The notes: generated by a model not told the origin, from the sequence alone. A DNA stretch of 64,000 bases from Pseudomonas sp. Seg1 (GCF_018326005.1 NZ_AP021903.1:434001-498000), one strand, 5' to 3'; shown: positions 37,290-47,378, counted from the stretch's first letter. A program made the numbers and translations.

Positions 37290-38969
37290 TTACCGCTCGT
37301 GAACATAAGTGCCCGGCGAGGCTTCACCTGGCGCATATGCCTTGTTGCCGAGTTTGGTTGGCGCTTTTTTCAGGTTGCCCGAGCGCTCGGCTTGCCACGT
37401 CTGCCAGTACAGCCACCAGGAATCGGTGTGCTTGGTCGAGTTCTCTTGCCAGTCATCGGCATTCGCCGCCATCTCTTCGCCGGTCATGTAGCGCGATTTC
37501 GGATTGCCCGGCGGATTCAGAATGCTCTGGATGTGGCCGCTGCTCGACAGCACGAACTCGACCTTGCCACCAAACAGCTGCGCCGACTTGTAGCAGGACT
37601 TCCACGGCGTGATGTGGTCGTTGGTGCCGGCCAGCGAGAAGATGTCGGCGGTGACCTGCTTGAGGTCGATGGGCGTGCCGCACACTTCCAGTGCGTTGGG
37701 GCGAATCAGTGGGTTGTTTTTGAACATTTCGATCAGGTCGCCGTGGAACGCGGCCGGCAACCGTGTGGTGTCGTTGTTCCAGAACAGGATGTCGAACACC
37801 GGCGGCTCGTTGCCGAGCAGGTAGTTGTTGACCCAGTAGTTCCAGATCAGATCGTTCGGCCGCATCCACGCGAAGACCTTGGCCATGTCTTTGCCTTCGA
37901 GCACGCCGGCCTGATACGAGTGGCGCTTGGCGGTCTCCAGAGTCTGCTCGTCGACAAATAGCGCGACGTCGCTGTCCAGGGTGGTGTCGAGCACGCTGAC
38001 CAGCAGCGTGAGGGCATTGACCTTCTTCTCGCCGATCGCCGCGTAGTGGCCGAGCAGGGCGGTGCAGGTGATGCCGCCCGAGCAGGCGCCGAGCATGTTC
38101 ACGTCTTTGCTGCCGGTGATGGCGGTGACCACATCGACCGCTTCTTTCAGCGCATCGATGTACGTCGACAGGCCCCACTCGCGCTGCGCCTTGGTCGGGT
38201 TGCGCCAGCTGACGATGAACGTCTGCACGTTGTTGCGCAGGCAGAAGCGCGCCAGGCTCTTGTCCGGGCTGAGGTCGAAAACGTAGAACTTGTTGATCTG
38301 TGGTGGCACCACCAGCAATGGACGCTCGTGAACCTGTTCGGTGATCGGCTTGTACTGGATCAGCTCCAGCACGTCGTTGCGAAACACCACGGCGCCTTCG
38401 GTGACACCAAGGCTCTTGCCGACCTCGAATGCGCCCATGTTGACCTGGCTCGGCATGCCGCCGTTGTGGACCAGATCCTTGGCCAGATGCGAGAGGCCGT
38501 CGAGCAGGCTTTTGCCGCCCGTTTCGAAGAAGCGTTTGACCGCTGCCGGGTTGGCCGCCGTGTTGGTCGGGGCCATGGCTTCGGTCATCAGGTTAATGAC
38601 GAAATGCCCACGGGCGATGTCTTTGGGTGACAGGCTGCTGTCATCGATCCAGGCGTGGAGTTCCTTGCGCCACGCCAGATAAGTTTGCAGATAACGTTTG
38701 TAGAGCGGGTTCTGGCTCCACGCAGGATCGGCGAAGCGACGGTCATCGCCGGCCGGTTGCAGTTCGGATTTGCCGAACAACACGTTCTTCAGTTCGAGGC
38801 CGAAATGGGTGACGTGCTTGACGCTATGGATCGGTTGTTTGATGGCCTGTTTCAGCACCATACGAGCAGAGGCCAGCAGATCCTTTCCGCGTAGCCCAAC
38901 GACGGGATTAAGCCCCAGGGTGTTTTCCGAGGCTTGGTACTTCAGGTCATCGTTATTCTTGTTACTCAT
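37290..38969 (-). CDS. phaC1: Poly(3-hydroxyalkanoate) synthase 1
   Basis: Main class II PHA synthase, 559 residues as in P. oleovorans/putida PhaC1. Nucleophile Cys296 in LGACSGG; the regions of the catalytic Asp and His are NDHITPWKS and SSSGHIQSIL. First gene of the phaC1ZC2D operon. Ribosome site GGAG lies 9 bases before ATG 38969. A sigma-54-like promoter lies about 130 bases upstream. Confidence 0.97.
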   Translation of the reverse strand: MSNKNNDDLKYQASENTLGLNPVVGLRGKDLLASARMVLKQAIKQPIHSVKHVTHFGLELKNVLFGKSELQPAGDDRRFADPAWSQNPLYKRYLQTYLAWRKELHAWIDDSSLSPKDIARGHFVINLMTEAMAPTNTAANPAAVKRFFETGGKSLLDGLSHLAKDLVHNGGMPSQVNMGAFEVGKSLGVTEGAVVFRNDVLELIQYKPITEQVHERPLLVVPPQINKFYVFDLSPDKSLARFCLRNNVQTFIVSWRNPTKAQREWGLSTYIDALKEAVDVVTAITGSKDVNMLGACSGGITCTALLGHYAAIGEKKVNALTLLVSVLDTTLDSDVALFVDEQTLETAKRHSYQAGVLEGKDMAKVFAWMRPNDLIWNYWVNNYLLGNEPPVFDILFWNNDTTRLPAAFHGDLIEMFKNNPLIRPNALEVCGTPIDLKQVTADIFSLAGTNDHITPWKSCYKSAQLFGGKVEFVLSSSGHIQSILNPPGNPKSRYMTGEEMAANADDWQENSTKHTDSWWLYWQTWQAERSGNLKKAPTKLGNKAYAPGEASPGTYVHER

Positions 38970-39094
38970 CTACGACGCTCCATTGTCCTGAGACGAGTAC
39001 CCGGTTTTCTGCTGTGCAGTTCCACAGCCAATGCCAGGTACTACTGCTCGGGTGACCGTTAATTCTGCATAGCTGCTTTACAGTCGTAGAGCAC

Positions 39095-39110
39095 TGCAGG
39101 GAACTTGCCA
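39095..39110 (-). promoter_or_regulatory. Putative sigma-54 promoter of phaC1
   Basis: On the minus strand TGGCAAGTTCCCTGCA fits the -24/-12 consensus TGGCACG-N4-TTGCA with GG and GC ten bases apart. Literature reports RpoN-type promoters upstream of phaC1 in pseudomonads. It is bracketed by the inverted repeat CTCGGGTGACC (39047-39057) / GGTTACCCGAG (39119-39129), 10 of 11 matching, a candidate regulator site. Confidence 0.5.
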
Positions 39111-39227
39111 GCTCCATTGGTTACCCGAGTTTAATTTTTTTCGCAAGCGGGCCGATCCTCGACGACGCAGCGGAGCATTCAAACAGATGAATTTAGAAAA
39201 TGCCCTCTAAAGAGCAAGAGTCTCGGA

Positions 39228-39599
39228 CTAGAGCATCAGCTTGACGATCGACTCATCCGGATCGCGGGTTTTTCCGGCGGCTTTGAGCTCGGCCAGATAA
39301 TCGGCCCAGAGTGCGTCATGACGTCGCCCCAGCTCGTAGAGATATTCCCAGGTGAACAAGCCGCTGTCGTGACCGTCGTCGAAGGTCAGTTTCAGTGCGT
39401 AGTGACCGGCCGGTTCCAGCTTGCTCAGACCGACGTTGAGCTTGCCGAATTGCAGGATCGGTTTGCCGTGGCCCTGGACCTCGGCGGAGGGGGAATGCAC
39501 GCGCAGGAATTCGGCGGGCAAGGTGTACTCCTCGCCGGACGCGTAGGTGAGCGTCAGGGTTTTCGAGGCTTTGTGCAGTTTGATGTCGGTAGGAATCAT
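39228..39599 (-). CDS. DUF971 (gamma-butyrobetaine hydroxylase-like N-terminal domain) protein
   Basis: 123 residues from ATG 39599 (MIPTDIKLHKASKTLTLTYA); an upstream in-frame ATG has no better ribosome site. The DUF971 fold is recognisable from GEEYTLPAEFLRVHSPSAEV and the FDDGHDSGLFTWEYLYELG motif. In other bacteria the domain occurs alone or with iron-sulfur proteins; no reaction is established. It keeps the conserved place between hslU and phaC1. Confidence 0.88.
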   Translation of the reverse strand: MIPTDIKLHKASKTLTLTYASGEEYTLPAEFLRVHSPSAEVQGHGKPILQFGKLNVGLSKLEPAGHYALKLTFDDGHDSGLFTWEYLYELGRRHDALWADYLAELKAAGKTRDPDESIVKLML

Positions 39600-39675
39600 A
39601 GAAACAGCCTTTAGCTGCAAGCAACAAGCTGCAAGCTTAACTCAGCCCGTAGCTTGCCGCTTGCCGCTTGCCGCT

Positions 39676-41013
39676 CTACAGAATGTAGCGGGACAGGTCT
39701 TCGTTCTGCGCCAATTCGCCGAGGTGGCTGTTGACGTACGCCGCGTCGATCAGAATCGGCTTCTCATCGTGCGTGCTGGCCATATCACCGGCGCTGAACG
39801 ACACCTCTTCGAGCAGACGCTCAAGCAAGGTGTGCAGACGACGGGCACCAATGTTCTCGGTTTTCTCGTTGACCTGCCAGGCGATCTCGGCAATGCGCTG
39901 GATACCTTCAGGCTGGAACTGGATGTTCAGGCCTTCGGTTTTCAGCAGTGCGCAGTATTGTTCGGTGAGCGAGGCGTGCGGTTCGCTGAGAATGCGCTCG
40001 AAGTCTTCCGGGGTCAGGGCCTTGAGTTCGACGCGGATCGGCAGACGGCCTTGCAGCTCCGGCACCAGATCGCTCGGTTTGCTCAGGTGGAACGCACCGG
40101 AAGCAATGAACAGAATGTGATCAGTCTTGACCATGCCCAGTTTGGTGTTGACGGTGCAGCCTTCGATCAGCGGCAGCAGGTCGCGCTGCACGCCTTCACG
40201 GGACACGTCAGCGCCGCCGACGTTACCGCGCTTGGCGACTTTGTCGATCTCGTCGATGAACACGATACCGTGCTGCTCGACGGCTTCCAGCGCCTTGGCT
40301 TTCAGCTCTTCCTCATTGACCAGACGCCCGGCTTCTTCGTCGCGCACCAGTTTCAGTGCTTCTTTGACCTTGAGCTTGCGAGACTTCTTCTTGCCCTTGC
40401 CCATGTTGGCAAACAGCGACTGCAACTGGTTGGTCATCTCTTCCATGCCGGGCGGCGTGGCGATTTCGATGCCGGCCACTTCGGCGACTTCGATCTCGAT
40501 TTCCTTGTCATCCAGCTGACCTTCGCGCAGGCGCTTGCGGAACAGCTGACGGGTGTTGGAATCCGAGCTTGGCGCTTCTTCATTGCTGAAGCCCATGCGA
40601 GCCGGCGGCAGCAGGGCGTCGAGGATACGGTCCTCGGCGGCGTCTTCGGCGCGGTGACGAACGCGGGTCATTTCCTGCTCGCGCAGCATCTTGATCGCAG
40701 CATCGGCGAGATCACGGATGATCGATTCGACGTCACGGCCGACATAGCCGACTTCGGTGAACTTGGTCGCTTCGACCTTGATGAACGGCGCGTTGGCCAG
40801 TTTCGCCAGACGACGGGCGATCTCGGTTTTACCGACACCGGTCGGGCCGATCATCAGGATGTTCTTCGGGGTCACTTCAACGCGCAGCTCTTCAGGCAGC
40901 TGCATGCGGCGCCAGCGGTTGCGCAGGGCAATCGCGACGGCGCGCTTGGCATCGTCCTGGCCGATGATGTGGCGGTTGAGTTCGTGGACGATTTCGCGGG
41001 GAGTCATGGACAT
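39676..41013 (-). CDS. hslU: ATP-dependent protease ATPase subunit HslU
   Basis: AAA+ unfoldase that feeds substrates to HslV, 445 residues (E. coli 443). Walker [10 protein letters not shown] at about residues 57-65, pore motif region GYVGRDVES, Walker [15 protein letters not shown], and the C-terminal EDLSRYIL tail that docks into HslV. 49 bases downstream of hslV. Confidence 0.98.
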   Translation of the reverse strand: MSMTPREIVHELNRHIIGQDDAKRAVAIALRNRWRRMQLPEELRVEVTPKNILMIGPTGVGKTEIARRLAKLANAPFIKVEATKFTEVGYVGRDVESIIRDLADAAIKMLREQEMTRVRHRAEDAAEDRILDALLPPARMGFSNEEAPSSDSNTRQLFRKRLREGQLDDKEIEIEVAEVAGIEIATPPGMEEMTNQLQSLFANMGKGKKKSRKLKVKEALKLVRDEEAGRLVNEEELKAKALEAVEQHGIVFIDEIDKVAKRGNVGGADVSREGVQRDLLPLIEGCTVNTKLGMVKTDHILFIASGAFHLSKPSDLVPELQGRLPIRVELKALTPEDFERILSEPHASLTEQYCALLKTEGLNIQFQPEGIQRIAEIAWQVNEKTENIGARRLHTLLERLLEEVSFSAGDMASTHDEKPILIDAAYVNSHLGELAQNEDLSRYIL

Positions 41014-41062
41014 AATAATTGGCGGTCCTCAAGCAGAAAAAAGCCGTGGCGCAGGGGCCGTA

Positions 41063-41599
41063 TCAGGCTTCTTCAGCGAGATCCTGCTCCTCAATGGTCT
41101 GAGTGTGGTTGGTGAATACACAGATGTCGGCGGCGATACCGAGGGCGGTTTCGACGATTTCCCGGGCCGACAGATCGGTCTTTTTCAGCAGGGCGCTGGC
41201 TGCTGCCTGTGCGTAGCCGCCGCCGGAGCCCATGGCGATCAGGCCATTCTCCGGTTCGACCACGTCACCGTTGCCGGTAATGATCAGGGAGGCGTCCTTG
41301 TTGGCGACCGCGAGCATGGCTTCGAGGCGGCTCAGGGAACGGTCGGTGCGCCATTCTTTGGCGAGTTCGACGGCGGCGCGGATCAGGTGGCCCTGATGTT
41401 TCTCAAGCTGGCCTTCGAAACGTTCGAACAGGGTGAAGGCGTCGGCGGTGGCACCGGCGAAACCGGCGATGACCTGGCCGTGGTACAGGCGACGCACTTT
41501 TTTCGCGTTGCCTTTCATCACGGTATTGCCGAGAGAAACCTGGCCGTCGCCGCCCATGACGACTTTGCCGTGGCGGCGGACTGAAACGATGGTGGTCAA
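41063..41599 (-). CDS. hslV: ATP-dependent protease subunit HslV
   Basis: Threonine peptidase of the HslUV protease, 178 residues. Start is TTG 41599, so that Met removal exposes the catalytic Thr ([21 protein letters not shown]); GGAG lies upstream. Starting further upstream at 41647 would bury the catalytic Thr, so that start is rejected. The [11 protein letters not shown] motif is typical. Confidence 0.96.
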   Translation of the reverse strand: MTTIVSVRRHGKVVMGGDGQVSLGNTVMKGNAKKVRRLYHGQVIAGFAGATADAFTLFERFEGQLEKHQGHLIRAAVELAKEWRTDRSLSRLEAMLAVANKDASLIITGNGDVVEPENGLIAMGSGGGYAQAAASALLKKTDLSAREIVETALGIAADICVFTNHTQTIEEQDLAEEA

Positions 41600-41708
41600 G
41601 GGAAGAGTCTCCACACTGCAGGGCGAAAATGCCTTATGCCCATTCATATGGGGGTGGTGGAGAGGATTTCAACCGGGAGGGTCAATGGGAGACGAATGGT
41701 GTGTGATG

Positions 41709-41845
41709 ACTGTGGCGAGGGGATTTATCCCCGATGGGGCGCGAAGCGCCCCTGAATCCTGCAATGGCGGTAAGACTGACACACCGCGAACGCTGGATTT
41801 ACGACTGCTGCGCAGCCGGTCGGGGATGAATCCCCTCACCACAGT
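41709..41845. repeat. REP doublet (TGTGGCGAGGGGATTTATCC type)
   Basis: Arms ACTGTGGCGAGGGGATTTAT and its near-complement ending CCTCACCACAGT; inner hairpin GGGGCGCGAAGCGCCCC. Between the SPOR-protein gene and hslV. Confidence 0.88.
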
Positions 41846-41886
41846 GATTGTGGGCAGCCTCGGAGTGAGGTGCCCACGGGGAACTG

Positions 41887-42594
41887 TCAGCGGCTCTGGC
41901 GTTGTTGTAACAACAGGTTGCTGAAACCGGCGCCAGCCAGTTGTTTCTGCGCCGTGGTCAGCTGTTCGCGGTTGCTGAACGGGCCGACCAAAACGCGATA
42001 CCAGGTTTCATCCTTGACCGTGCCGGACTCAACCGCCACTGCCTGACCGAGCAGAATGATCTGCGCACGGACCTTGTCGGCATCCGTCTCTTTGCGGAAC
42101 GAGCCGGCCTGGAGGAAGAACTTCGTCACCGGCGCCGCTTTGGCCACCGGTGGCGCTGGCGGCGGGGTAATCCCGGCCAGTGCCGCTTGAGCGCGTGCGG
42201 TGTCGATTTTTGCCGCTTCCGCCGGAGTGACGGGAGTCGTCGGCACTTGCGGTGTCGGCAGGGTTTTCTCCGGCACGGCGTCCGGCGGCACGATCACTTC
42301 CGATTCCGGCAGCAGCGTGTAGAAGTCGTACTTCGGCTTCACCGGTTGCGTCGGGCTCGGCGGGGTCTTGTTGGCCTCGGCGATCTTCGACGCTTTCTGC
42401 TGTTGCGCCTGCTCGACCTTCTCACGCTTGACCGTGTCGCTGCCCTTGCCCGGCTCCAGCTTCATCAGGAACACGATGAACGCACCGACCGTCAGGCCGA
42501 TGGCCATCCACAGCCAACCCGGAATCGGTTGCTTCGCAGGAGCTTGGTAACGGCTGGCGCCACGCTTGGGTGCAGGTTTTTTCTTGGCAGCCAA
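41887..42594 (-). CDS. SPOR-domain membrane protein (FtsN-like)
   Basis: 235 residues. Basic cytoplasmic N-terminus (AAKKKPAPKRGASRY), one membrane helix at about 25-44 (GWLWMAIGLTVGAFIVFLM), a Pro/Ala/Lys linker, and a C-terminal SPOR domain at about 155-230 (FFLQAGSFRKETDADKVRAQ) that binds denuded septal peptidoglycan. The architecture is that of FtsN-type division proteins; whether it is the functional FtsN is not certain. Start is TTG 42594, one base after the argS stop, with GGAG upstream. Confidence 0.87.
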   Translation of the reverse strand: MAAKKKPAPKRGASRYQAPAKQPIPGWLWMAIGLTVGAFIVFLMKLEPGKGSDTVKREKVEQAQQQKASKIAEANKTPPSPTQPVKPKYDFYTLLPESEVIVPPDAVPEKTLPTPQVPTTPVTPAEAAKIDTARAQAALAGITPPPAPPVAKAAPVTKFFLQAGSFRKETDADKVRAQIILLGQAVAVESGTVKDETWYRVLVGPFSNREQLTTAQKQLAGAGFSNLLLQQRQSR

Positions 42595-42595
42595 C

Positions 42596-44332
42596 TTACA
42601 TACGCTCCAGAGTTTCCAGACCCAACAGCTCCAGGCCTTGCTTGAGGGTGCGGCCGGTCAGCGCGGCCAGGCGCAGACGGCTCTGCATCTGGGCCGGCGT
42701 TTCGGCGGCGAGGATCGGGCAGTTCTCGTAGAAGCTGGAGAACAGACCGGCGACGTCATACAGGTAGGTGCAGAGAATGTGCGGCGTGCCTTTGTCGGAC
42801 ACGTTGTTCAGCACTTCGCCGAACTGCGCCAGTTTCGCTGCCAGCTCTTGCTCGTGTGCCGCGTCGAGAACGATCTGGCCGTCGACTTCGCTGAAGTCCT
42901 TGCCCAGTTTGCGGAACACACCGGCGACGCGGGTGTAGGCGTACAGCAGGTACGGCGCGGTGTTGCCTTCGAAGTTCAGCATCAGGTCGAAGTTGAAGCT
43001 GTAGTCGCTGGTGCGGTGCTTGGACAGGTCGGCGTATTTCACCGCGCCGATGCCGACGACTTTGGCGATGTTGCGCAGTTCGTCTTCGGCAAGCTCCGGA
43101 TTCTTCTCTTTCACCAGGTTGTAGGCACGTTCCTGCGCTTCGGTCAGCAGGTCGATCAGCTTCACGGTGCCGCCATCACGGGTCTTGAACGGACGGCCGT
43201 CGGCGCCGTTCATGGTGCCGAAGCCCATGTGTTCCATTTCCATCGGATGGGTCACGAAACCGGCCTTGCGCGCCACGGCGAACACTTGCTGGAAGTGCAG
43301 GGCCTGACGCTGGTCGACGAAGTACAGCGCGCGATCGGCTTTCAGCTTGCCGCTGCGGTAGCGCACGGCCGCCAGGTCGGTTGTGGCGTACAGGTAGCCG
43401 CCGTCAGCCTTGACGATGATCACCGGCAGCGGGTCGCCGTCGGCGTTCTTGAATTCGTCGAGGAACACGCACTGGGCGCCGTTGCTCTCGACCAGCATGC
43501 CGGCGGCTTTCAGATCGTTGACCACGTTGATCAGGTCGTCGTTGTAGGCGCTTTCGCCCATCACGTCGGCCATGGTCAGTTTGACGTTGAGCAGTTCGTA
43601 GATTTTCTGGCAGTGCGACAGCGAGATGTCCTTGAACTTGGTCCACAGCGCCAGGCACTCGGCATCGCCGGCCTGCAACTTGACCACCAGGCCACGGGCG
43701 CGGTCGGCGAATTCTTCGGACTCGTCGAAACGCTGCTTGGCGGCGCGGTAGAAGTTTTCCAGATCGGACAGCTCGTCGCTGGTGATCGGGTTTTCCTGCA
43801 GATAGGCCATCAGCATGCCGAACTGGGTGCCCCAGTCGCCGACGTGGTTCTGACGGATCACTTCGTCGCCGAGGAATTCGAGAACGCGGGCCACGCCGTC
43901 ACCAATGATGGTCGAGCGCAGGTGGCCAACGTGCATTTCCTTGGCCAGGTTCGGCGCCGACAGGTCGACCACGGTGCGCTGCGCAGGACCAGCCTTGCGT
44001 ACGCCAACATGGGCGTCGGCCAGCGCGGCGTCGAGGCGCGAAGCCAGAGCCTGAGTGTTCTGGAAGAAGTTGATGAAGCCCGGGCCGGCGATTTCAGCCT
44101 TGGTGACGTTTTCGTCAGCCGGCAGTGCGGCGATGATTTTTTCCGCCAGGTCGCGCGGTTTCATGCCAGCAGGCTTGGCCAGCATCATCGCGATGTTGCT
44201 GGCGAAGTCGCCGTGGGTCTTGTCGCGGGCGTTCTCCACCTGGATCGCCGGCGTCAGGCCTTCAGGCAACACACCTTCGTTGACGAGTTGGGTGAGGGCT
44301 TGTTGGATCAGCTGGCGAATGGTGTCTTTCAT
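42596..44332 (-). CDS. argS: Arginyl-tRNA synthetase
   Basis: Class I synthetase charging tRNA-Arg, 578 residues from ATG 44332 ([20 protein letters not shown]). HIGH motif appears as HVGH in [18 protein letters not shown]; the Arg-specific N-terminal domain precedes it. No canonical KMSKS, as common in ArgRS. C-terminal anticodon-binding helices end LGLETLERM. The open frame upstream of 44332 crosses non-coding DNA. Confidence 0.97.
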   Translation of the reverse strand: MKDTIRQLIQQALTQLVNEGVLPEGLTPAIQVENARDKTHGDFASNIAMMLAKPAGMKPRDLAEKIIAALPADENVTKAEIAGPGFINFFQNTQALASRLDAALADAHVGVRKAGPAQRTVVDLSAPNLAKEMHVGHLRSTIIGDGVARVLEFLGDEVIRQNHVGDWGTQFGMLMAYLQENPITSDELSDLENFYRAAKQRFDESEEFADRARGLVVKLQAGDAECLALWTKFKDISLSHCQKIYELLNVKLTMADVMGESAYNDDLINVVNDLKAAGMLVESNGAQCVFLDEFKNADGDPLPVIIVKADGGYLYATTDLAAVRYRSGKLKADRALYFVDQRQALHFQQVFAVARKAGFVTHPMEMEHMGFGTMNGADGRPFKTRDGGTVKLIDLLTEAQERAYNLVKEKNPELAEDELRNIAKVVGIGAVKYADLSKHRTSDYSFNFDLMLNFEGNTAPYLLYAYTRVAGVFRKLGKDFSEVDGQIVLDAAHEQELAAKLAQFGEVLNNVSDKGTPHILCTYLYDVAGLFSSFYENCPILAAETPAQMQSRLRLAALTGRTLKQGLELLGLETLERM

Positions 44333-44461
44333 GGTCTTCTCTTTCGACCGCAAGCGCGGCGGCGCATCGATGCGCGGGTGGAAAAACTGGGCATTATCCG
44401 TTGCGAAGACGGGCTTGCCAACCTTAGCAGGCAGGATGTGGATGTGTGGTGACAAATAGAC

Positions 44462-44562
44462 CGCTTTCGCGAGCAGACTCGCTCCCACATTGGATCTGCG
44501 GCGTTTAAACATTATGTGTCTGGCATCAATCCCTTGTAGGAGCGAGCCTGCTCGCGAAGGCG
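44462..44562. repeat. REP doublet (GGGAGCGAGCCTGCTCGC type)
   Basis: Arms CGCTTTCGCGAGCAGACTCG and the complement-type AGGAGCGAGCCTGCTCGCGA. Between priA and argS. Confidence 0.9.
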
Positions 44563-44571
44563 ATCTTCAGG

Positions 44572-46791
44572 TCAATACAAATCGACCGGATCGACATCTA
44601 AAGACCAACGCACCGCCCGCCCACTCGGCATCTGCTCCAGTACCAGCAGCCAACTGGCGAGCAATCGATGCAGCGGTGCCCGTGCAGTCGCCTGCAACAA
44701 AAGCTGCGCGCGATAACGCCCGGCGCGTCGTTCCATTGGCGCCGGCACCGGCCCGAGCAATTCAATCCCGCTCAGCCCCTGCTCGACCAGCAAACGCTCG
44801 GCCTCGCTGCACGCCTCGTCAAGAAAACCTTCAGCCTGCCCCGGCTTGTGCGCTTCGGCACGCAACAACGCCAGATGCGCGAACGGCGGCAGCCCGGCGG
44901 CGCGACGCTCGCTCAGGGCCTGCTCGGCAAAGGCGAAATAACCCTGTTCGGTCAGTTGCACCAATAAAGGATGGTCGGCGAGGTGGGTCTGGATGATCAC
45001 CTTGCCCGGCTCTTCTGCCCGCCCGGCACGCCCGGCGACCTGCACGATCAACTGCGCCATGCGTTCGCTGGCGCGGAAGTCACCGGAAAACAATCCGCCG
45101 TCGGCATCCAGAATCGACACCAGCGTCACCCGTGGAAAGTGGTGCCCCTTGGCCAACATCTGCGTGCCGACCAGGATGCACGGCTGGCCTTTCTGAATCG
45201 TTGCGAACAACTGATTCATCGCGTCCTTGCGCGAAGTGCTGTCGCGATCGACCCGCAGCACCGGGTAATCGGGGAAGAGGATCGCCAGGCGCTCTTCGGC
45301 GCGCTCGGTGCCAGCACCCACCGGGCGCAAATCGACCTTGTTGCACTTCGGGCACTGGCGCGGCGTGCGTTCGACGTTGCCGCAGTGGTGGCAGCGCAGT
45401 TCGCCGTAGCGCTGGTGCACGGTCATTCGCGCATCACAACGCGAGCACTCGGACATCCAGCCGCAATCGTGGCACAGCAGCGTTGGCGCAAAGCCGCGAC
45501 GGTTGAGGAACACCAGCACCTGTTGCCCATTCGCCAATGTCTGGCCGATGGCTTGCTGCATCGGCCCGGAAATGCCGCTGTCCAGCGGACGGCTTTTCAC
45601 GTCCAGGCGCAGGAAGCGCGGCTGCTTGGCACCGCCGGCGCGCTCGTTCAGGCGCAACAGGCCATAACGGCCGGTGTAGGCGTTATGCAGGCTTTCCAGC
45701 GATGGCGTCGCGGAGCCAAGGACGATCGGGATGTTTTCCTGCCGCGCCCTTACCAGTGCCAGATCGCGGGCGTGGTAGCGCAGACCTTCCTGCTGTTTAT
45801 AAGAGCCATCGTGTTCTTCGTCGATGATGATCAGGCCCGGATTCTTCATCGGCGTGAACAGCGCCGAACGGGTGCCGATAATAATGTCGGCCTCGCCATC
45901 GCGTGCGGCGAGCCAGGCGTCGAGGCGTTCGCGATCATTGACCGCCGAGTGCAGCAGGGCGATGCGCGCATTGAAACGCTGTTCGAAGCGGGCGAGGGTC
46001 TGCGGGCCGAGGTTGATCTCCGGGATCAGCACCAGCGCCTGTTTGCCGGCCTCAAGGGTTTCGCGGATCAACTGCAAATAGACTTCGGTCTTGCCGCTGC
46101 CGGTGACGCCGGCCAGCAGGAAGGCGTGATAACTGTCGAAGCCGGCGCGAATCGCTTCATAGGCGGCGCGTTGTTCGGCATTGAGTGGCAACTCCGGTTG
46201 CGCGAGCCAATGTTCATGGCGTGCGCCCGGTGCATGACGGCGGATTTCCACTTGCACCAGATTTTTCGCCAGCAGCAGATCGAGGCTGTCCTTGCTCAAC
46301 ATCAGTTTGCTCAGCAACTGATGGGCGACACCGTGCGGGTGTTGAGCCAATGTGGTTAGCGCCTCACGCTGGCGCGGTGCGCGGGCGATACGCGGGTCAT
46401 CAACGCTGGCGCCCGACACCACTGACCAGAAACGTTCCTGCCGGGCCTCGGCCGGTTCGCCCTGACGCAACAATACCGGCAGTGCCCAACTCAAGGTGTC
46501 GCCGAGGCTGTGCTGGTAATACTGGGAAGTCCACAGACACAGTTTGAACAGCGCTGGCGGCAGCGGCGGCGTGGCATCAAGCAGGGCCAGCGCCGGTTTG
46601 AGTTTTTCCACCGGCACTTCGCTGGTGTCGGTGACCTCGACCAGAATCCCGATCATCTCGCGCCGGCCGAACGGGACGCGCAGACGCATGCCCGGTTGTA
46701 ATTGCTCGCGCAGCACGCCCACCGGCGCTCGATAGTCGAACAGGCGGCGCAAGGGCGATGGCAAGGCAAGGCGCAGAATGGCGTCGGGCAC
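44572..46791 (-). CDS. priA: Primosomal protein N' (replication restart helicase)
   Basis: Superfamily-2 3'-5' DNA helicase that restarts stalled forks and loads DnaB, 739 residues. Walker A GVTGSGKTEVYL, the DEAH box is DEEH in IIIDEEHDGSYKQQ, and a zinc-binding segment has eight Cys (LCHDCGWMSECSRCDARM ... RCHHCGNVERTPRQCPKC). Helicase motif VI is VQVAGRAGRAEEPG. N-terminal 3'-DNA-binding domain. Confidence 0.97.
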   Translation of the reverse strand: MPDAILRLALPSPLRRLFDYRAPVGVLREQLQPGMRLRVPFGRREMIGILVEVTDTSEVPVEKLKPALALLDATPPLPPALFKLCLWTSQYYQHSLGDTLSWALPVLLRQGEPAEARQERFWSVVSGASVDDPRIARAPRQREALTTLAQHPHGVAHQLLSKLMLSKDSLDLLLAKNLVQVEIRRHAPGARHEHWLAQPELPLNAEQRAAYEAIRAGFDSYHAFLLAGVTGSGKTEVYLQLIRETLEAGKQALVLIPEINLGPQTLARFEQRFNARIALLHSAVNDRERLDAWLAARDGEADIIIGTRSALFTPMKNPGLIIIDEEHDGSYKQQEGLRYHARDLALVRARQENIPIVLGSATPSLESLHNAYTGRYGLLRLNERAGGAKQPRFLRLDVKSRPLDSGISGPMQQAIGQTLANGQQVLVFLNRRGFAPTLLCHDCGWMSECSRCDARMTVHQRYGELRCHHCGNVERTPRQCPKCNKVDLRPVGAGTERAEERLAILFPDYPVLRVDRDSTSRKDAMNQLFATIQKGQPCILVGTQMLAKGHHFPRVTLVSILDADGGLFSGDFRASERMAQLIVQVAGRAGRAEEPGKVIIQTHLADHPLLVQLTEQGYFAFAEQALSERRAAGLPPFAHLALLRAEAHKPGQAEGFLDEACSEAERLLVEQGLSGIELLGPVPAPMERRAGRYRAQLLLQATARAPLHRLLASWLLVLEQMPSGRAVRWSLDVDPVDLY

Positions 46792-46837
46792 GCGGGGGGA
46801 TCTCTATCAACGGACGATTAAAAGGACTGTGTAAATA

Positions 46838-46933
46838 GCCTGTGGGAGCGAGCCGGCTCGCGAAAGCGGTGTGTCAGGCGAAGAAAATGCTGGCTGATAG
46901 ATCGTTTTCGCGAGCAGGCTCGCTCCTACAGAG
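46838..46933. repeat. REP doublet (GGGAGCGAGCCTGCTCGC type)
   Basis: Arms CCTGTGGGAGCGAGCCGGCT and TTCGCGAGCAGGCTCGCTCC. Between the divergent priA and rpmE genes. Confidence 0.9.
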
Positions 46934-46982
46934 GATCGCGTATTGGGTCGGGAGCCTAGCAGACGGTCGGTCTAAGGGACAG

Positions 46983-47011
46983 CTTGCGCGATTGACATTG
47001 TCTGGTAGAAT
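46983..47011 (+). promoter_or_regulatory. Putative extended -10 promoter of rpmE
   Basis: TGG-TAGAAT has the -10 hexamer at 47006-47011 with a TGn extension; 17 bases upstream is a weak -35 CTTGCG (46983-46988). About 70 bases before the rpmE start. Confidence 0.5.
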
Positions 47012-47081
47012 CCGCGGCCTAATTACGTGCGGTATTCAACAATAGTGTTGAGTGGCGGCACGCTAGCCTGAGGAAGACATC

Positions 47082-47312
47082 ATGAAAGCTGATATTCATC
47101 CAACATACGAAGTCACCGCAGTTACCTGCAGCTGTGGCAACAAGTTCGAAACTCGTTCGAACCTGGCCAAGCCTCTGGCGATCGACGTTTGCAACGAATG
47201 CCACCCGTTCTACACCGGTAAGCAAAAGACTCTGGACACTGGCGGCCGCGTTCAGCGCTTCGCCGACCGTTTCGGTGCTTTCGGCAAGAAACCTGCTCCA
47301 GCAGCAGAGTAA
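47082..47312 (+). CDS. rpmE: 50S ribosomal protein L31
   Basis: Zinc-containing form of L31, 76 residues. Cys16, Cys18, Cys37 and Cys40 (CSCG and CNEC) form the Zn site. The C-terminus carries a short Ala/Pro/Lys extension (GKKPAPAAE). Likely a single-gene transcript: two terminator-like hairpins follow at once, the second inside the next gene. Confidence 0.97.
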   Translation: MKADIHPTYEVTAVTCSCGNKFETRSNLAKPLAIDVCNECHPFYTGKQKTLDTGGRVQRFADRFGAFGKKPAPAAE

Positions 47313-47318
47313 GGTTGA

Positions 47319-47378
47319 AGAGCCCGGTGGGCTTTTCCTCACTGCTGAAAAAGGCGTCCCTCGCGGGCGCCTTTTTTA
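47319..47378 (+). terminator. Tandem terminator-like hairpins of rpmE, the second inside the next coding region
   Basis: Hairpin 1: AGCCC-GGT-GGGCT then TTT (47321-47338). Hairpin 2: AAAAAGGCG (47348-47356) pairs with CGCCTTTTT (47368-47376) around CCC-TCGC-GGG with one bulged T, and the right arm runs into TTTTTT. The second is a classical strong intrinsic terminator and lies in the signal-peptide codons of the nuclease gene. Confidence 0.75.
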
